Shown here piece by piece: positions 34,810 through 49,187 of a stretch of 64,000 nucleotides of DNA. Made by a program: the position numbers and the translations under genes. The notes beneath the pieces were generated by a model, which had not been told where the DNA came from, ran no database searches, and was given only the letters and a program-made list of their open reading frames with translations. The DNA is taken from NCBI GenBank assembly GCA_947683625.1, contig CANTUR010000044.1, forward strand, positions 2,542,001 to 2,606,000, in the 5' to 3' direction. Numbering within the stretch: the stretch's first letter is position 1; each line of letters starts with the position of its first letter. The DNA is from Mallotus nudiflorus (taxonomy: Eukaryota > Streptophyta > Magnoliopsida > Malpighiales > Euphorbiaceae).

Positions 34810-37800
34810 ATGCACAATTTTTGCACATTTGCACCCCTCTTTGAACACAAAATAGTATCTCGTGCAAAATTTATGCACAAATTGTTTAAACCGTGTAATA
34901 CAAAGTTCCAACTACATATTTTGAATCCTAAAGACATATTCCAGCCTTTGAAACTCTTGAATCTACTTGATTTAATTCAATGCACAATTTGTACACATTT
35001 GCGCATGTTGGAACGCAAAACATGAACTCGTGCAAATTTATGCGCAAATGGTTTTAACAAGCCGTCCAATGTTCCAATCAGATACTCATAGCAATAAACA
35101 CATCTTCTAGCTTTTTAAACTCAGAAATATAAGTGAGATTGTTGAATGCACAATTTTTGTACATGTTTGAACGTAAAATGTTAACTTGTATAAAATTTAT
35201 GCATAAGTTGTTTAAAACATGTGATCCAATGTTCCAACAACATTTTCCCAATCCTAAGGACATATTCCAGCATTTAAAACTCTTAAACCTACTTGATTAA
35301 ATTGAATTCACAATTTGTGCATGTTTGAACGCAAAACGTGAACTCGTGCAAATTTGTGCGCAAATGGTTTTAGACAAGATATCCACTGATCCAATTACAT
35401 ATGTACATAACTAATCACATATTCTAGCTTTTTAAACTTAAAAATATAAATGAGATTGTTGAACGCACATTTGTGCATGTTTGAACGCAAAATGTTAACT
35501 CGTGAAAAATTTAAGCACAAATTGTTTCAAATATGTAATCCAATGTTCTAACAACATATTTTAAATTCCAATGACATATTCCGGCATTTAAAACTCATAA
35601 ATCTACTTGATCTAATTGAATGCCCAATTTGTGCTCATTTGCGCATGTTTGAACAAAAAATGTGAACTCGTGCAAATTTATGCGCAAATGGTTTTTAGAT
35701 ATGCAATGTTCCAATCACATATTCATAGCACTAATCATATATTCATTAATATAAATGAGATTGTTGAATGCATAATTTTTGCACATTTCCGCCTCTTTGA
35801 ACTCAAAAAGTTAACCCGTGAACATTTTTCGTACAAATTCTTTCGAACATGTAATCCAATGCTCCAACTACATTTTTTCAATCCTAAAGACATATTCCAG
35901 CTTTTAAAACTCATAATTGAATGCACGATTTGTGCACATTTGCGCATGTTTGAACGCAAAACATGAACTCGTGCAAATTTGTGCACAAATGCTTTTAGAC
36001 AAGATATCCAATGTTACAATGACATATTCATAGCACGAATCATATAAATATATATATATATATATATTAAAGTATTTTAATATAAATGAGATTTTTGAAT
36101 GCATATTTACTCCTCTTTGATCGTAAAATGTTAACTCGTGCAAAATTTATGCACAAATTGTTCAAAACATGTAATCCAATGTTCCAACTACATATTTTCA
36201 ATCCTAAAGGCATATTCCATCCTTTAAAACTTGTAAATCTACTTTATTTAATTGAATGCACAATTTGTGCACATTTGCGTAGGTTTGAAAGCAAAATGTG
36301 AACTCGTGCAAATTTGTGCGCAAATTATTTTAGACAAGATATCCAATATTCCAATCACATATTCACAGCAATAATCACATATTCGAGCATTCTTAACTAA
36401 TTAATGTAAATGAGATTTTGAAATGCACAATTTTTGCACATTTGCTCCTCTTTGAATGCAAAATGTTAACTCGTGCAAAATTTATGCACAAATTGTTTAA
36501 ACCATGTAATCCAGTGTTCCAACTACATATTTTCAATCCTAAAGACATATTCCAGCTTTTAAAACTCATAAATCTACTTGATCTAATTGAATGCACAATT
36601 TGTGCACATTTTGCGCATGTTTGAATGCAAAAGGTGAACTTGTGCAAATTTGTGCGCAAATGGTTTTGGACAAGATATCCAATGTTCCAATCGCATATTC
36701 ATAGAACTAGTCACATATTCTAGCTTTTTGAACTCATTAATATAAATGAGATTGTTGAATGCACAATTTTTGCACATTTGCGGCTGTTTGAACGTAAAAT
36801 GTTAACTCGTAAAAAGTTTATGCACAAATTGTTTAAAACATGTAATCCAATGTTCCAACCACATTTTCCCAATCCTAAGGGCATATTCCAGCATTTAAAA
36901 CTCATAAATCTTCTTGATTTAATTGAATGCACAATTTGTGCACATTTGCGCATGTTTGAACGCAAAACGCGAAGTCATGTAAATTTGTGCGCAAATGGTT
37001 TTAGACAAGATATCCAATGTTCCAATCACATATGCACAGTACTAATCATATATTCATGCATTTTAGACTCATTAATATACATGAGATTGTTGAATGCATA
37101 ATTTTTGCACATTTGCAACTCTTTGAACGCAAAATGTTAACTCGTGCAAAATTTATGCACAAATTGTTTAAACCATGTAATCCAAAGTTCAAAGTTCACA
37201 TTTTCAATCCTAAAGAAATATTCCAACCTTTGAAACTCATCACTCTACTTGATTTAATTGAATGCACAATTTGTGCACATTTGTGCATGTTCAAACGCAA
37301 AACGTGAACTCGTGCAAATTTGTGTGCAAATGGTTTTAACGAGCCATCCAATGTTCCATTCGCATATTAATAGCACTAAGCACATATTCTAGCTTTTTGA
37401 ACTCAGAAAATATAAGTGGGATTGTTGAATCCATAATTTTTGCACATTTGCGCCTGTTTGAACGTAAAATGTTAACTCGTGAAAAATTTATGCGCAAATT
37501 GTTTAAAACTTGTAATCCAATGTTCCATCTACATATTTCCAATCCTAAAGACATATTCCTGCATTTAAAAATCTTAAATCTACCTGATTTAATTGAATTT
37601 ACAATTTGTGCACATTTGTGCATGTTTGAACGCAAAACGTGAACTCGTGCAAATTTGTGCGCAAAAGGTTTTAGACAAGAGATCTACTGTTTCAATCACA
37701 TATGCATAGCACTAATTACATATTCTATCTTTTTAAACTCAAAAATATAAATGAGACTGTTGAATGCACAATTTTTGCACATTTGCGCCTGTCGGAACGC

Positions 37801-38416
37801 AAAATGTTAACTCGTGTAAAATTTATGCACAAAATGTTTCAAATATGTAATCCAATGTTCCAACTGCATATTTTCAATCCCAATGACATATTCCACCATT
37901 TAAAACTCATAAATCTACTTTATCTAATTGAATGCACAATTTGGGCACATTTGTGCATGTTTGAACGGAAAACGTGAACTCGTGCAAATTTGTGCGCAAA
38001 TGCAATGTTCCAATCATATATTCATAGCACTAATCGCATATTCATGCTTTTTAAACTCATTAATATAAATGAGATTGTGGATTGCACAATTCTTGCACAT
38101 TTCCGCCTCTTTGAACATAAAGAGTTGACTCGTGAAAATTTTTTGCACAAATTGTTTCGAACATGTAATCCAATGTTCCAACTGCATATTTTCAATCCTA
38201 AAGACATATTCCAGCTTTTGAAACTCATAAATGTACTTGATTTAATTGAATGCACAATTTGTGCTCATTTGTGCATGTTTGAACGCAAAACGCTAACTCG
38301 TGCAAATTTGTGTGCAAATGGTTTTAGACAAGATATCCAATGTTCCAATCACATATGCACAGCACTAATCATATATTCAAGCATTTTAAACTCATTAATA
38401 TAAATGAGATTGATGA
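34810..38416. repeat. HOR copy C9, complete 11-mer
   Basis: Period 3607 bp, a to k in order. The d monomer has two small deletions: in the spacer before its A half near 35740 (tattcattaatat) and between its halves near 35912 (actcataattgaatg). The g monomer is full length. Confidence 0.91.
36042..36067. repeat. TA microsatellite before e, C9
   Basis: About 26 bp, interrupted once by AA. Confidence 0.95.
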
Positions 38417-39675
38417 ATGCACAATTTTTGCACATTTGCGCCCCTCTTTGAACACAAAATAGTATCTCGTGCAAAATTTATGCACAAATTGTTTAAACCG
38501 TGTAATATAAAGTTCCAACTACATATTTTGAATCCTAAAGAGATATTCCAGCCTTTGAAACTCTTGAATCTACTTGATTTAATTCAATGCACCATTTGTA
38601 CACATTTACGCATGCTTGAACGCAAAACATGAACTCGTGCAAATTTATGTGCAAATGGTTTTAACAAGCCATCCAATGTTCCAATCAGATGCTCACAGCA
38701 GTAAACACATCTTCTAGCTTTTTAAACTCACAAATATAAGTGAGATTGTTGAATGCACAATTTTTGCACATGTTTGAACGTAAAATGTTAACTTGTATAA
38801 AATTTATGCACAAATTGTTTAAAACATGTGATCCAATGTTCCAACTACATTTTCCCAATCCTAAGGACATATTCCAGCATTTAAAACTCTTAAATCTACT
38901 TGATTAAATTGAATTCACAATTTGTGCATGTTTGAACGCAAAACGTGAACTTATGCAAATTTGTGCACAAATGGTTTTAGACAAGATATTCACTGATCCC
39001 ATTACATATGTACAGAACTAATCACATATTCTAGCTTTTTAAACTTAAAAATTTAAATGAGATTGTTGAACGCACATTTGTGCCTGTTTGAACGCAAAAT
39101 GTTAACTCGTGAAAAATTTAAGCACAAATTGTTTCAAATATATAATCCAATGTTCTAACTACATATTTTAAATCCCAATGACATATTTCGGCATTTAAAA
39201 CTCGTAAATCTACTTGATCTAATTGAATGCACAATTTGTGCTCATTTGCGCATGTTTGAACAAAAAACGTGAACTCGTGCAAATTTGTGCGCAAATGGTT
39301 TTTAGATATGCAATGTTCCAATCACATATTCATAGCACTAATCACATATTCATGCTTTTTAAACTCATTAATATAAATGTGATTGTTGAATGCATAATTT
39401 TTGCACATTTCCGCCTCTTTGAACTCAAAAAGTTAACCCGTGAACATTTTTCGCACAAATTCTTTCGAACATGTAATCCAATGCTCCAACTACATATTTT
39501 CAATCCTAAAGACATATTCCAGCTTTTAAAACTTTCAAATCTACTTGATTTAATTGAATGCACGATTTGTGCACATTTGCGCATGTTTGAACGCAAAACA
39601 TGAACTCGTGCAAATTTGTGCACAAATGCTTTTAGACAAGGTATCCAATGTTAAAATGACATATTCATAGCAATA

Positions 39676-39723
<48 letters not shown>

Positions 39724-42048
39724 TATTTTAATATAATTGAGATATTTGAATGCATATTTGCTCCTCTTTGATCGCAAAATGTTAACTCATGCAAAATTTA
39801 TGCACAAATTGCTCAAAACATGTAATCCAATGTTCCAAGTACATATTTTCAATCCTAAAGGCATATTCCGTCCTTTAAAACTTGTAAATCTACTTTATTT
39901 AATTGAATACACAATTTATGCACATTTGCGCAGGTTTGAAAGCAAAATGTGAACTCGTGCAAATTTGTGCGCAAATTGTTTTAGACAAGATATCCAATAT
40001 TCCAATCACATATTCACAGCACTAATCACATATTTGAGCATTCTGAACTAATTAATGTAAATGAGATTTTGAGCTGCACCATTTTTGCACATTTGCTCCT
40101 CTTTGAACGCAAAAAGTTAACTCGTGCAAAATTTATGCACAAATTGTTTAAACCATGTAATCCAATGTTCCAACTACATACTTTCAATCCTAAAGACATA
40201 TTCCAGCTTTTAAAACTCATAAATCTACTTGATTTAATTGAATTCACAATTTGTGCACATTTTGCGCATGTTTGAACGCAAAAGGTGAACTTGTGCAAAT
40301 TTGTGCGCAAATGGTTTTGGACAAGATATCCAATGTTCCAATCGCATATTCATAGCACTAATCACATATTCTAGCTTCTTGAACTCATTAATATAAATGA
40401 GATTGTTGAATGCCCAATTTTTGCACGCAAAATGTTAACTCATAAAAAGTTTATGCATAAATTGTTTAAAACATGTAATCCAATGTTCCAACCACATTTT
40501 CCCAATCCTAAAGGCATATTCCAGCATTTAAAACTCATAAATCTACTTGATTTAATTGAATGCACAATTTGTGCACATTTGCGCATGTTTGAACGCAAAA
40601 CGCGAAGTCGTGCAAATTTATGCGCAAATGGTTCTAGAAAAGATATCCAATGTTCCAATCGAATATGCACAGCACTAATCATATATTCATGCATTTTAGA
40701 CTCATTAATATACATGAGATTGTTGAATGCATAATTTTTGCACATTTGCAACTCTTTGAACGTAAAATGTTAACTCGTGCAAAATTTATGCACAAATTGA
40801 TTAAACCATGTAATCCAAAGTTCAAAGTTCATATTTTCAATCCTAAAGAAATATTCCAACCTTTGAACTCGTCACTCTACTTGATTTAATTCAATGCACA
40901 ATTTGTGCACATTTGTGCATGTTCGAACGCAAAACGTGAACTCGTGCAAATTTGTGCGCAAATGGATTTAACGAGCCATCCAATGTTCCAATCGCATATT
41001 AATAGCACTAAACACATATTCTAGCTTTTTGAACTCAGAAAATATAAGTGGGATTGTTGAATCCATAATTTTTGCACATTTGCGCCTGTTTGAACATAAA
41101 ATGTTAACTCATGAAAAATTTATGCGCAAATTATTTAAAACTTGTAATCCAATGTTCCAACTACATATTTCCAATCCTAAGGACATATTACTACATTTAA
41201 AAATCTCGAATCTACCTGATTTAATTGAATTCACAATTTGTGCACATTTGCGCATGTTTGAACGCAAAACGTGAACTCATGCAAATTTGTGCGCAAAAGG
41301 TTTTAGACAAGATATCTACTATTTCAATCACATATGCACAGCACTAATTACATATTCTATCTTTTTAAACTCAAAAATATAAATGAGACTGTTGAATGCA
41401 CAATTTTTGCACATTTGCGCCTGTCGGAATGCAAAATGTTAACTCGTGTAAAATTTATGCACAAATTGTTTCAAATATGTAATCCAATGTTCCAACTGAA
41501 TATTTTCAATCCCAATGACATATTCCAGCATTTAAAACTCATAAATCTACTTTATCTAATTGAATGCACAATTTGGATGCATTTGTGCATGTTTGAACGG
41601 AAAACGTGAACTCGTGCAAATTTGTGCGCAAATGCAATGTTCCAATCATATATTAACAGCACTAATCACATATTCATGCTTTTCAAACTCATTAATATAA
41701 ATGAGATTGTGGAATGCATAATTCTTGCACATTTCTGCCTCTTTGAACTCAAAGAGTTGACTCGTGAAAATTTTTTGCACAAATTGTTTCAAACATGTAA
41801 TCCAATGTTCCAACTGCATATTTTCAATCCTAAAGACATATTCCAGCTTTTGAAACTCGTAAATATACTTGATTTAATTGAATGCACAATTTGTGCTCAT
41901 TTGCGCATGTTTGAATGCAAAACGCTAACTCGTGCAAATTTGTGCGCAAATGGTTTTAGACAAGATATCCAATGTTCCAATCACATATGCACAGCACTAA
42001 TCATATATTCAAGCATTTTGAACTCATTAATATAAATGAGAGTGATGA
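38417..42048. repeat. HOR copy C10, complete 11-mer
   Basis: Period 3632 bp, a to k in order. The g monomer near 40425 has the same 18-bp deletion (tttttgcacgcaaaatg) as C8. Confidence 0.91.
39679..39718. repeat. TA microsatellite before e, C10
   Basis: Uninterrupted TA, about 40 bp. Confidence 0.95.
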
Positions 42049-43231
42049 ATGCACAATTTTTGCACATTTGCGCCCCTCTTTGAACATAAAATAGTATCTC
42101 GTGCAAAATTTATGCACAAATTGTTTAAACCGTGTAATACAAAGTTCCAACTACATATTTTGAATCCTAAAGAGATATTCCAGCCTTTGAAACTCTTGAA
42201 TCTACTTGATTTAATTCAATGCAGAATTTTTACACATACTCACAGCAATAAACACATATTCTAGCTTTTTAAACTCAGAAATATAAGTGAGATTGTTGAA
42301 TGCACAATTTTTGCACATGTTTGAACGTAAAATGTTAACTTGTATAAAATTTATGCACAAATTGTTTAAAACATGTGATCCAATGTTCCAACTACATTTT
42401 CCCAATCCTAAGGACATATTCCAGCATTTAAAACTCTTAAATCTACTTGATTAAATTGAATTCACAATTTGTGCATGTTTGAACGCAAAACGTGAACTTG
42501 TGAAAATTTATGCGTAAATGGTTTTAGACAAGATATCCACTGATCCAATTACATATGTACAGAACTAATCACATATTCTAGCTTTTTAAACTTAAAAATA
42601 TAAATGAGATTATTGAACGCACATTTGTGCCTGTTTGAACGCAAAATGTTAACTCGTGAAAAATTTAAGCACAAATTGTTTCAAATATGTAATCCAGTGT
42701 TCTAACTACATATTTTATAATCCCAATGACATATTCCGGCATTTAAAACTCATAAATCTACTTGATCTAATTGAATGCACAATCAGTGCTCATTTGCGCA
42801 TGTTTGAACAAAAAACGTGAACTCGTGCAAATTTATGCGCAAATAGTTTTTAGATATGCAATGTTCCAATCACATATTCACAGCACTAATCACATATTCA
42901 CGCTTTTTAAACTCATTAATATAAATGAGATTGTTGAATGCACAATTTTTGCTCATTTCCGCCTCTTTGAACACAAAAAGTTAACCCGTGAACATTTTCC
43001 GCAAAAATTCTTTCGAACATGTAATCCAATGCTCCAACTACATATTTTAAATCCTAAAGACATATTCCAACTTTTAAAACTTGTAAATCTACTTGATTTA
43101 ATTGAATGCACGATTTGTGCACATTTGCGCATGTTTGAACCCAAAACATGAACTCGTGCAAATTTGTGCACAAATGCTTTTAGACAAGATATCCAATGTT
43201 CCAATGACATATTCATAAAACTAATCATATG

Positions 43232-43299
<68 letters not shown>

Positions 43300-45613
43300 T
43301 ATTTTAATATAAATGAGATTTTTGAATGCATATTTGCTCCTCTTTGAACGCAAAATGTTAACTCGTGCAAAATTTATGCACAAATTGTTCAAAACATGTA
43401 ATCCAATGTTCCAACTACATATTTTCAATCCTAAAGGCATATTCCATCCTTTAAAACTTGTAAATCTACTTTATTTAATTGAATGCACAATTTGTGCACA
43501 TGTGCGCAGGTTTGAAAGCAAAATGTGAACTCGTGCAAATTTGTGCGCAAATTGTTTTAGACAAGATATCCAATATTCCAATCACATATTCATAGCACTA
43601 ATCACATATTTGAGCATTCTGAACTAATTAATGTAAATGAGACTTTGAAATGCACAATTTTTGCACATTTGCTCCTATTTGAACGCAAAATGTTAACTCG
43701 TGCAAAATTTATGCAAAAATCATTTAAACCATGCAATCCAGTGTTCAAACTACATATTTTCACTCCTAAAGTCATATTCCAGCTTTCAAAACTCATAAAT
43801 CTACTTGATTTAATTGAATGCACAATTTGTGCACATTTGCGCATGTTTGAACGCAAAAGGTAAACTTGTGCAAATTTGTGCGCAAATGGTTTTGGACAAG
43901 ATATCCAATGTCCCAATCATATAGTCATAGCACTAATCACATATTCTAGCTTCTTGAACTCATTAATATAAATGAGATTGTTGAATGCACAATTTTTGCA
44001 CATTTGCGCCTGTTTGAATGGAAAATGTTAACTCGTAAAAAGTTTATGCACAAATTATTTAAAACATGTAATCCAATGTTCCAACCACATTTTCCCAATC
44101 CTAAAGGCATATTCCAGCATTTAAAACTCATAAATCTACTTGATTTAATTGAATGCACAATTTGTGCACATTTGCGCATGTTTGAACGCAAAACGCGAAG
44201 TCGTGCAAATTTGTGCGCAAATGGTTTTAGACAAGATATCTAATGTTCCAATCACATATGCATAGTACTAATCATATATTCATGCATTTTAGACTCATTA
44301 ATATAAATGAGATTGTTGAATGCACAATTTTTGCACATTTGCAACTCTTTGAACGCAAAACGTTAACTTGTGCAAAATTTATGCACAAATTGTTTGAACC
44401 ATGTAATCCAAAGTTCAAAGTTCATATTTTTAATCCTAAAGAAATATTCCAGCCTTTGAAACTCGTGACTCTACTTGATTTAATTCAATGCACAATTTGT
44501 GCACATTTGTGCAAGTTCGAACGCAAAATGTGAACTCGTGCAAATTTGTGCGCAAATAGTTTTAATGAGCCATCCAATATTCCAATCGCATATTAACAGC
44601 ACTAAACACATATTCTAGCTTTTTGAACTCAAAAAATATAAGTGAGATTATTGAATCCACAATTTTTGCACGTTTGCGCCTGTTTGAACATAAAATGTTA
44701 ACTCGTGAAAAATTTATGCGCAACTTGTTTAAAACTTGTAATCCAATGTTCCAACGACATATTTCCAATCCTAAAGATATATTCCGGCATTTAAAAATCT
44801 TAAATCTACCTGATTTAATTGAATTCACAATTTGTGCACATTTGCGCATGTTTGAATGAAAAAGGTTTTAGACAAGATATCTACTGTTTCAATCCCATAT
44901 GCACAGCACTAATTACATATTCTTTCTTTTTAAACTCAAAAATATAAATGAGACTATTGAATTCACAATTTTTGCACATTTGCGCCTATCGGAACGCAAA
45001 ATGTTAACTCGTGTAAAATTTATGCACAAATTGTTTCAAATATGTAATCCAATGTTCCAACTGCATATTTTCAATCTCAATGACATATTCCAGCATTTAA
45101 AACTCATAAATCTACTTTATCTAATTGAATGCACAATTTGGGCACATTTGTGCATGTTTGAACGGAAAATGTAAACTCGTGCAAATTTGTGCGCAAATGC
45201 AATGTTCCAATCATATATTCACAGCACTAATCATATATTCATGCTTTTCAAACTCATTAATATAAATGAGATTGTGGAATGCACAATTTTTGCACATTTT
45301 CGCCTCTTTGAACTCAAAGAGTTGACTCGTGAAAATGTTTTGCACAAATTGTTTCAAACATGCAATCCAATGTTCCAACTGCATATTTTCAATGCTAAAG
45401 ACATATTCCAGCTTTTGAAACTCATAAATATACTTGATTTAATTGAATGCACAATTTGTGATCATTTGCGCATGTTTGAACGCAAAACGCTAACTCGTGC
45501 AAATTTGTGCGCAAATGGTTTTAGACAAGATATCCAATGTTCCAGTCACATATGCACAACACTAATCATATATTCAAGCATTTTAAACTCATTAATATAA
45601 ATGAGATTGATGA
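42049..45613. repeat. HOR copy C11, 11-mer with internal deletions
   Basis: Period 3565 bp. About 85 bp are missing at the a-to-b transition near 42237 (tacacat joins actcacagc), and about 33 bp in the B half of i near 44858 (gaatgaaaaaggttttag). The long TA run partly compensates. Otherwise a to k in order. Confidence 0.89.
43227..43294. repeat. TA microsatellite before e, C11 (longest)
   Basis: 68 bp of TA with one G and one AA interruption, against 16 bp in C5 and C6. Confidence 0.95.
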
Positions 45614-48600
45614 ATGCACAATTTTTGCACATTTGCGCCCCTCTTTGAACACAAAATAGTATTTCATGCAAAATTTATGCACAAATTGTTTAAACCGAGT
45701 AATACAAAGTTCAAAGTTCATATTTTGAATCCAAAAGACATATTCCAGCCTTTGAGACTCTTGAATCTACTTGATTTAATTCAATGCACAATTTGTACAC
45801 ATTTGCGGATGTTTGAACGCAAAATGTGAACTCGTGCAAATTTGTGCGCAAATGGTTTTAACAAGCCGTCCAATGTTCCAATCAGATACTCACAGCAATA
45901 AACACATATTCTATCTTTTTAAACTCAGAAATATAAGTGAGATTGTTGAATGCACAATTTTTGCACATGTTTGAACGTAAAATGTTAACTTGTATAAAAT
46001 TTATGCACAAATTGTTTAAAACATGTGATCCAATGTTCCAACTACATTTTCCCAATCCTAAGGACATATTCCAACATTGAAAACTCTTAAATCTACTTGA
46101 TTAAATTGAATTCACAATTTGTGCATGTTTGAACGCAAAACGTGAACTCGTGAAAATTTATGCGCAAATGGTTTTAGACAAGATATCCACTGATCCAATT
46201 ACATATGTACAGAACTAATCACATATTCTAGCTTTTTAAACTTAAAAATATAAATGAGATTGTTGAACGCACATTTGCGCCTGTTTGAACGCAAAATGTT
46301 AACTTGTGAAAAATTTAAGCATAAATTGTTTTAAATCCCAATGACATATTCCGGCATTTAAAACTCATAAATCTACTTGATCTAATTGAATGCACAATCT
46401 ATGCTCATTTGCGCATGTTTGAACAAAAAACGTGAACTCGTGCAAATTTGTGCGCAAATAGTTTTTAGATATGCAATGTTCCAATCACATATTCATAGCA
46501 CTAATCACATATTCATGATTTTTAAACTCATTAATATAAATGAGATTGTTGAATGCACAATTTTTGCTCATTTTCGCCTCTTTGAACTCAAAAAGTTAAC
46601 CTGTGAACCTTTTTCGCACAAATTCTTTCGAACATGTAATCCAATGCTCCAACTACATATTTTCAATCCTAAAGACATATTCTAGCTTTTAAAACTCGTA
46701 AATCTACTTGATTTAATTGAATGGACGATTTGTGCACATTTGCGCATGTTTGAACCCAAAACATGAACTCGTGCAAATTTGTGCACAAATGCTTTTAGAC
46801 AAGATATCCAATGTTCCAATGACATATTCATAGCACTAATCATATGTATATATATATATATATAATTATTTTAATATAAATGAGATTTTTGAATGCATAT
46901 TTGCTCCTCTTTGAACGCAAAATGTTAAATCGTGCAAAATTTATGCACAAATTGTTCAAAACATGTAATCCAATGTTCCAACTACATATGTTGAATCCTA
47001 AAGGCATATTCCATCCTTTAAAACTTGTAAATCTACTTTATTTAATTGAATGCACAATTTGTGCACATTTGCGCAGGTTTGAAAGCAAAATGTGAACTCA
47101 TGCAAATTTGCGCGCAAATTGTTTTAGACAAGATATCCAATATTCCAATCACATATTCACAGCACTAATCACATATTTGAGCATTCTGAACTAATTAATG
47201 TAAATGAGATGTTGAAATGCATAATTTTTGCACATTTGCTTCTCTTTGAACGGAAAATGTTAACTCGTGCAAAATTTATGCACAAATTGTTTAAACCATG
47301 TAATCCAATGCTCCAACTACATATTTTCAATCCGAAAGACATATTCTAGCTTTTAAAACTCATAAATCTACTTGATTTAATTGAATGCACAATTTGTGCA
47401 CATTTTGCGCATGTTTGAACGCAAAAGGTGAACTTGTGCAAATTTGTGCGCAAATGGTTTTGGACAAGATATCCAATGTTCAAATCGCATATTCATAGCA
47501 CTAATCACATATTCTAGCTTCTTTAACTCATTAATGTAAATGAGATTGTTGAATGCACAATTTTTGCACATTTGCGCCTGTTTGAATGCAAAATGTTAAC
47601 TCGTAAAAAGTTTATGCACAAATTGTTTAAAACATGTAATCCAATGTTCCAACCACATTTTCCCAATCCTAAAGGCATATTACAGCATTTAAAACTAATA
47701 AATCTACTTGATTTAATTGAATGCACAATTTGTGCACATTTGCGCATGTTTGAACGCAAAACGCGAAGTCCAGCAAATTTGTGCGCAAATGGTTTTAGAC
47801 AAGATATCTAATGTTCCAATCACATATGCACAGTACTAATCATATATTCATGCATTTTAGACTCATTAATATAAATGAGATTGTTGAATGCACAATTTTT
47901 GCACATTTGCAACTCTTTGAATGCAAAACGTTAACTCGAGCAAAATTTATGAACAAATTGTTTAAACCATGTAATCCAAAGTTCAAAGTTCATATTTTCA
48001 ATCCTAAAGAAATATTCCAGCCTTTGAAACTCGTTACTCTACTTGGTTTAATTCAATGCACAATTTGTGCACATTTGTGCATGTTCGAACGCAAAACGTG
48101 AACTCGTGCAAATTTGTGCGCAAATGGTTTTAACGAGCCATCCAATGTTCCAATCACATATTAACAGCACTAAACACATATTCTAGCTTTCTGAACTCAG
48201 AAAATATAAGTGAGATTGTTGAATCCATAATTTTTGCACATTTGCGCCTGTTTGAACGTAAAATGTTAACTCGTGAAAAATTTATGCGCAAATTGTTTAA
48301 AACTTGTAATCCAATGTTCCAACTACATATTTCCAATCCTAAAGACATATTCTTGCATTTAAAAATCTTAAATCTACCTGATTTAATTGAATTCACAATT
48401 TATGCACATTTGCGCATGTTTGAATGCAAAACGTGAACTCGTGCAAATTTGTACGCAAAAGGATTTAGACAAGATATCTACTGTTTCAATCACATATGCA
48501 CATCACTAATTACATATTCTATCTTTTTAAACTCAAAAATATAAATGAGACTGTTGAATGCATAATTTTTGCACATTTGCGCCTGTCGGAATGCAAAATG

Positions 48601-49187
48601 TTAACTCGTGTAAAATTTATGCACAAATTGTTTCAAATATGTAATCCAATGTTCCAACTGCATATTTTCAATCCCAATGACATATTCCAGCATTTAAAAC
48701 TCATAAATCTACTTTAACTAATTGAATGCACAATTTGGACGCATTTGTGCATGTTTGTACGGAAAACGTGAACTCGTGCAAATTTGTGTGCAAATGCAAT
48801 GTTCCAATCATATATTCACAGCACTAATCGCATATTCATGCTTTTTAAACTCATTAATATAAATGAGATTGTGGAGCCTCTTTGAACTCAAAGAGTTGAC
48901 TCGTGAAAATGTTTTGCACAAATTGTTTCAAACATGCAATCCAATGTTCCAACTGCATATTTTCAATCCTAAAGACATATTCCAGCTTTTGAAACTCATA
49001 AATATACTTGATTTAATTGAATGCACAATTTGTGCTCATTTGCGCATGTTTGAACGCAAAACGCTAACTCGTGCAAATTTGTGCACAAATGGTTTTAGAC
49101 AAGATATCCAATGTTCCAATCACATATGCACAGCACTAATCATATACTCAAGCATTTTAAACTCATTAATATAAATGAGATTGATGA
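45614..49187. repeat. HOR copy C12, 11-mer with internal deletions
   Basis: Period 3574 bp. Monomer c near 46328 lacks about 35 bp (attgttttaaatccc), and monomer k near 48875 lacks about 23 bp (gtggagcctctttg). The k monomers carry catgcaatcc from the end of C11 onward (first near 45360), a variant typical of the right part of the window. Confidence 0.89.
46842..46864. repeat. TA microsatellite before e, C12
   Basis: About 23 bp with one G; followed by attattttaat instead of taaagtatttt. Confidence 0.95.

Noticed and set aside
43227..43294. TA run as a replication origin or promoter
   Set aside because: It is a variable microsatellite with no other origin or promoter feature nearby.
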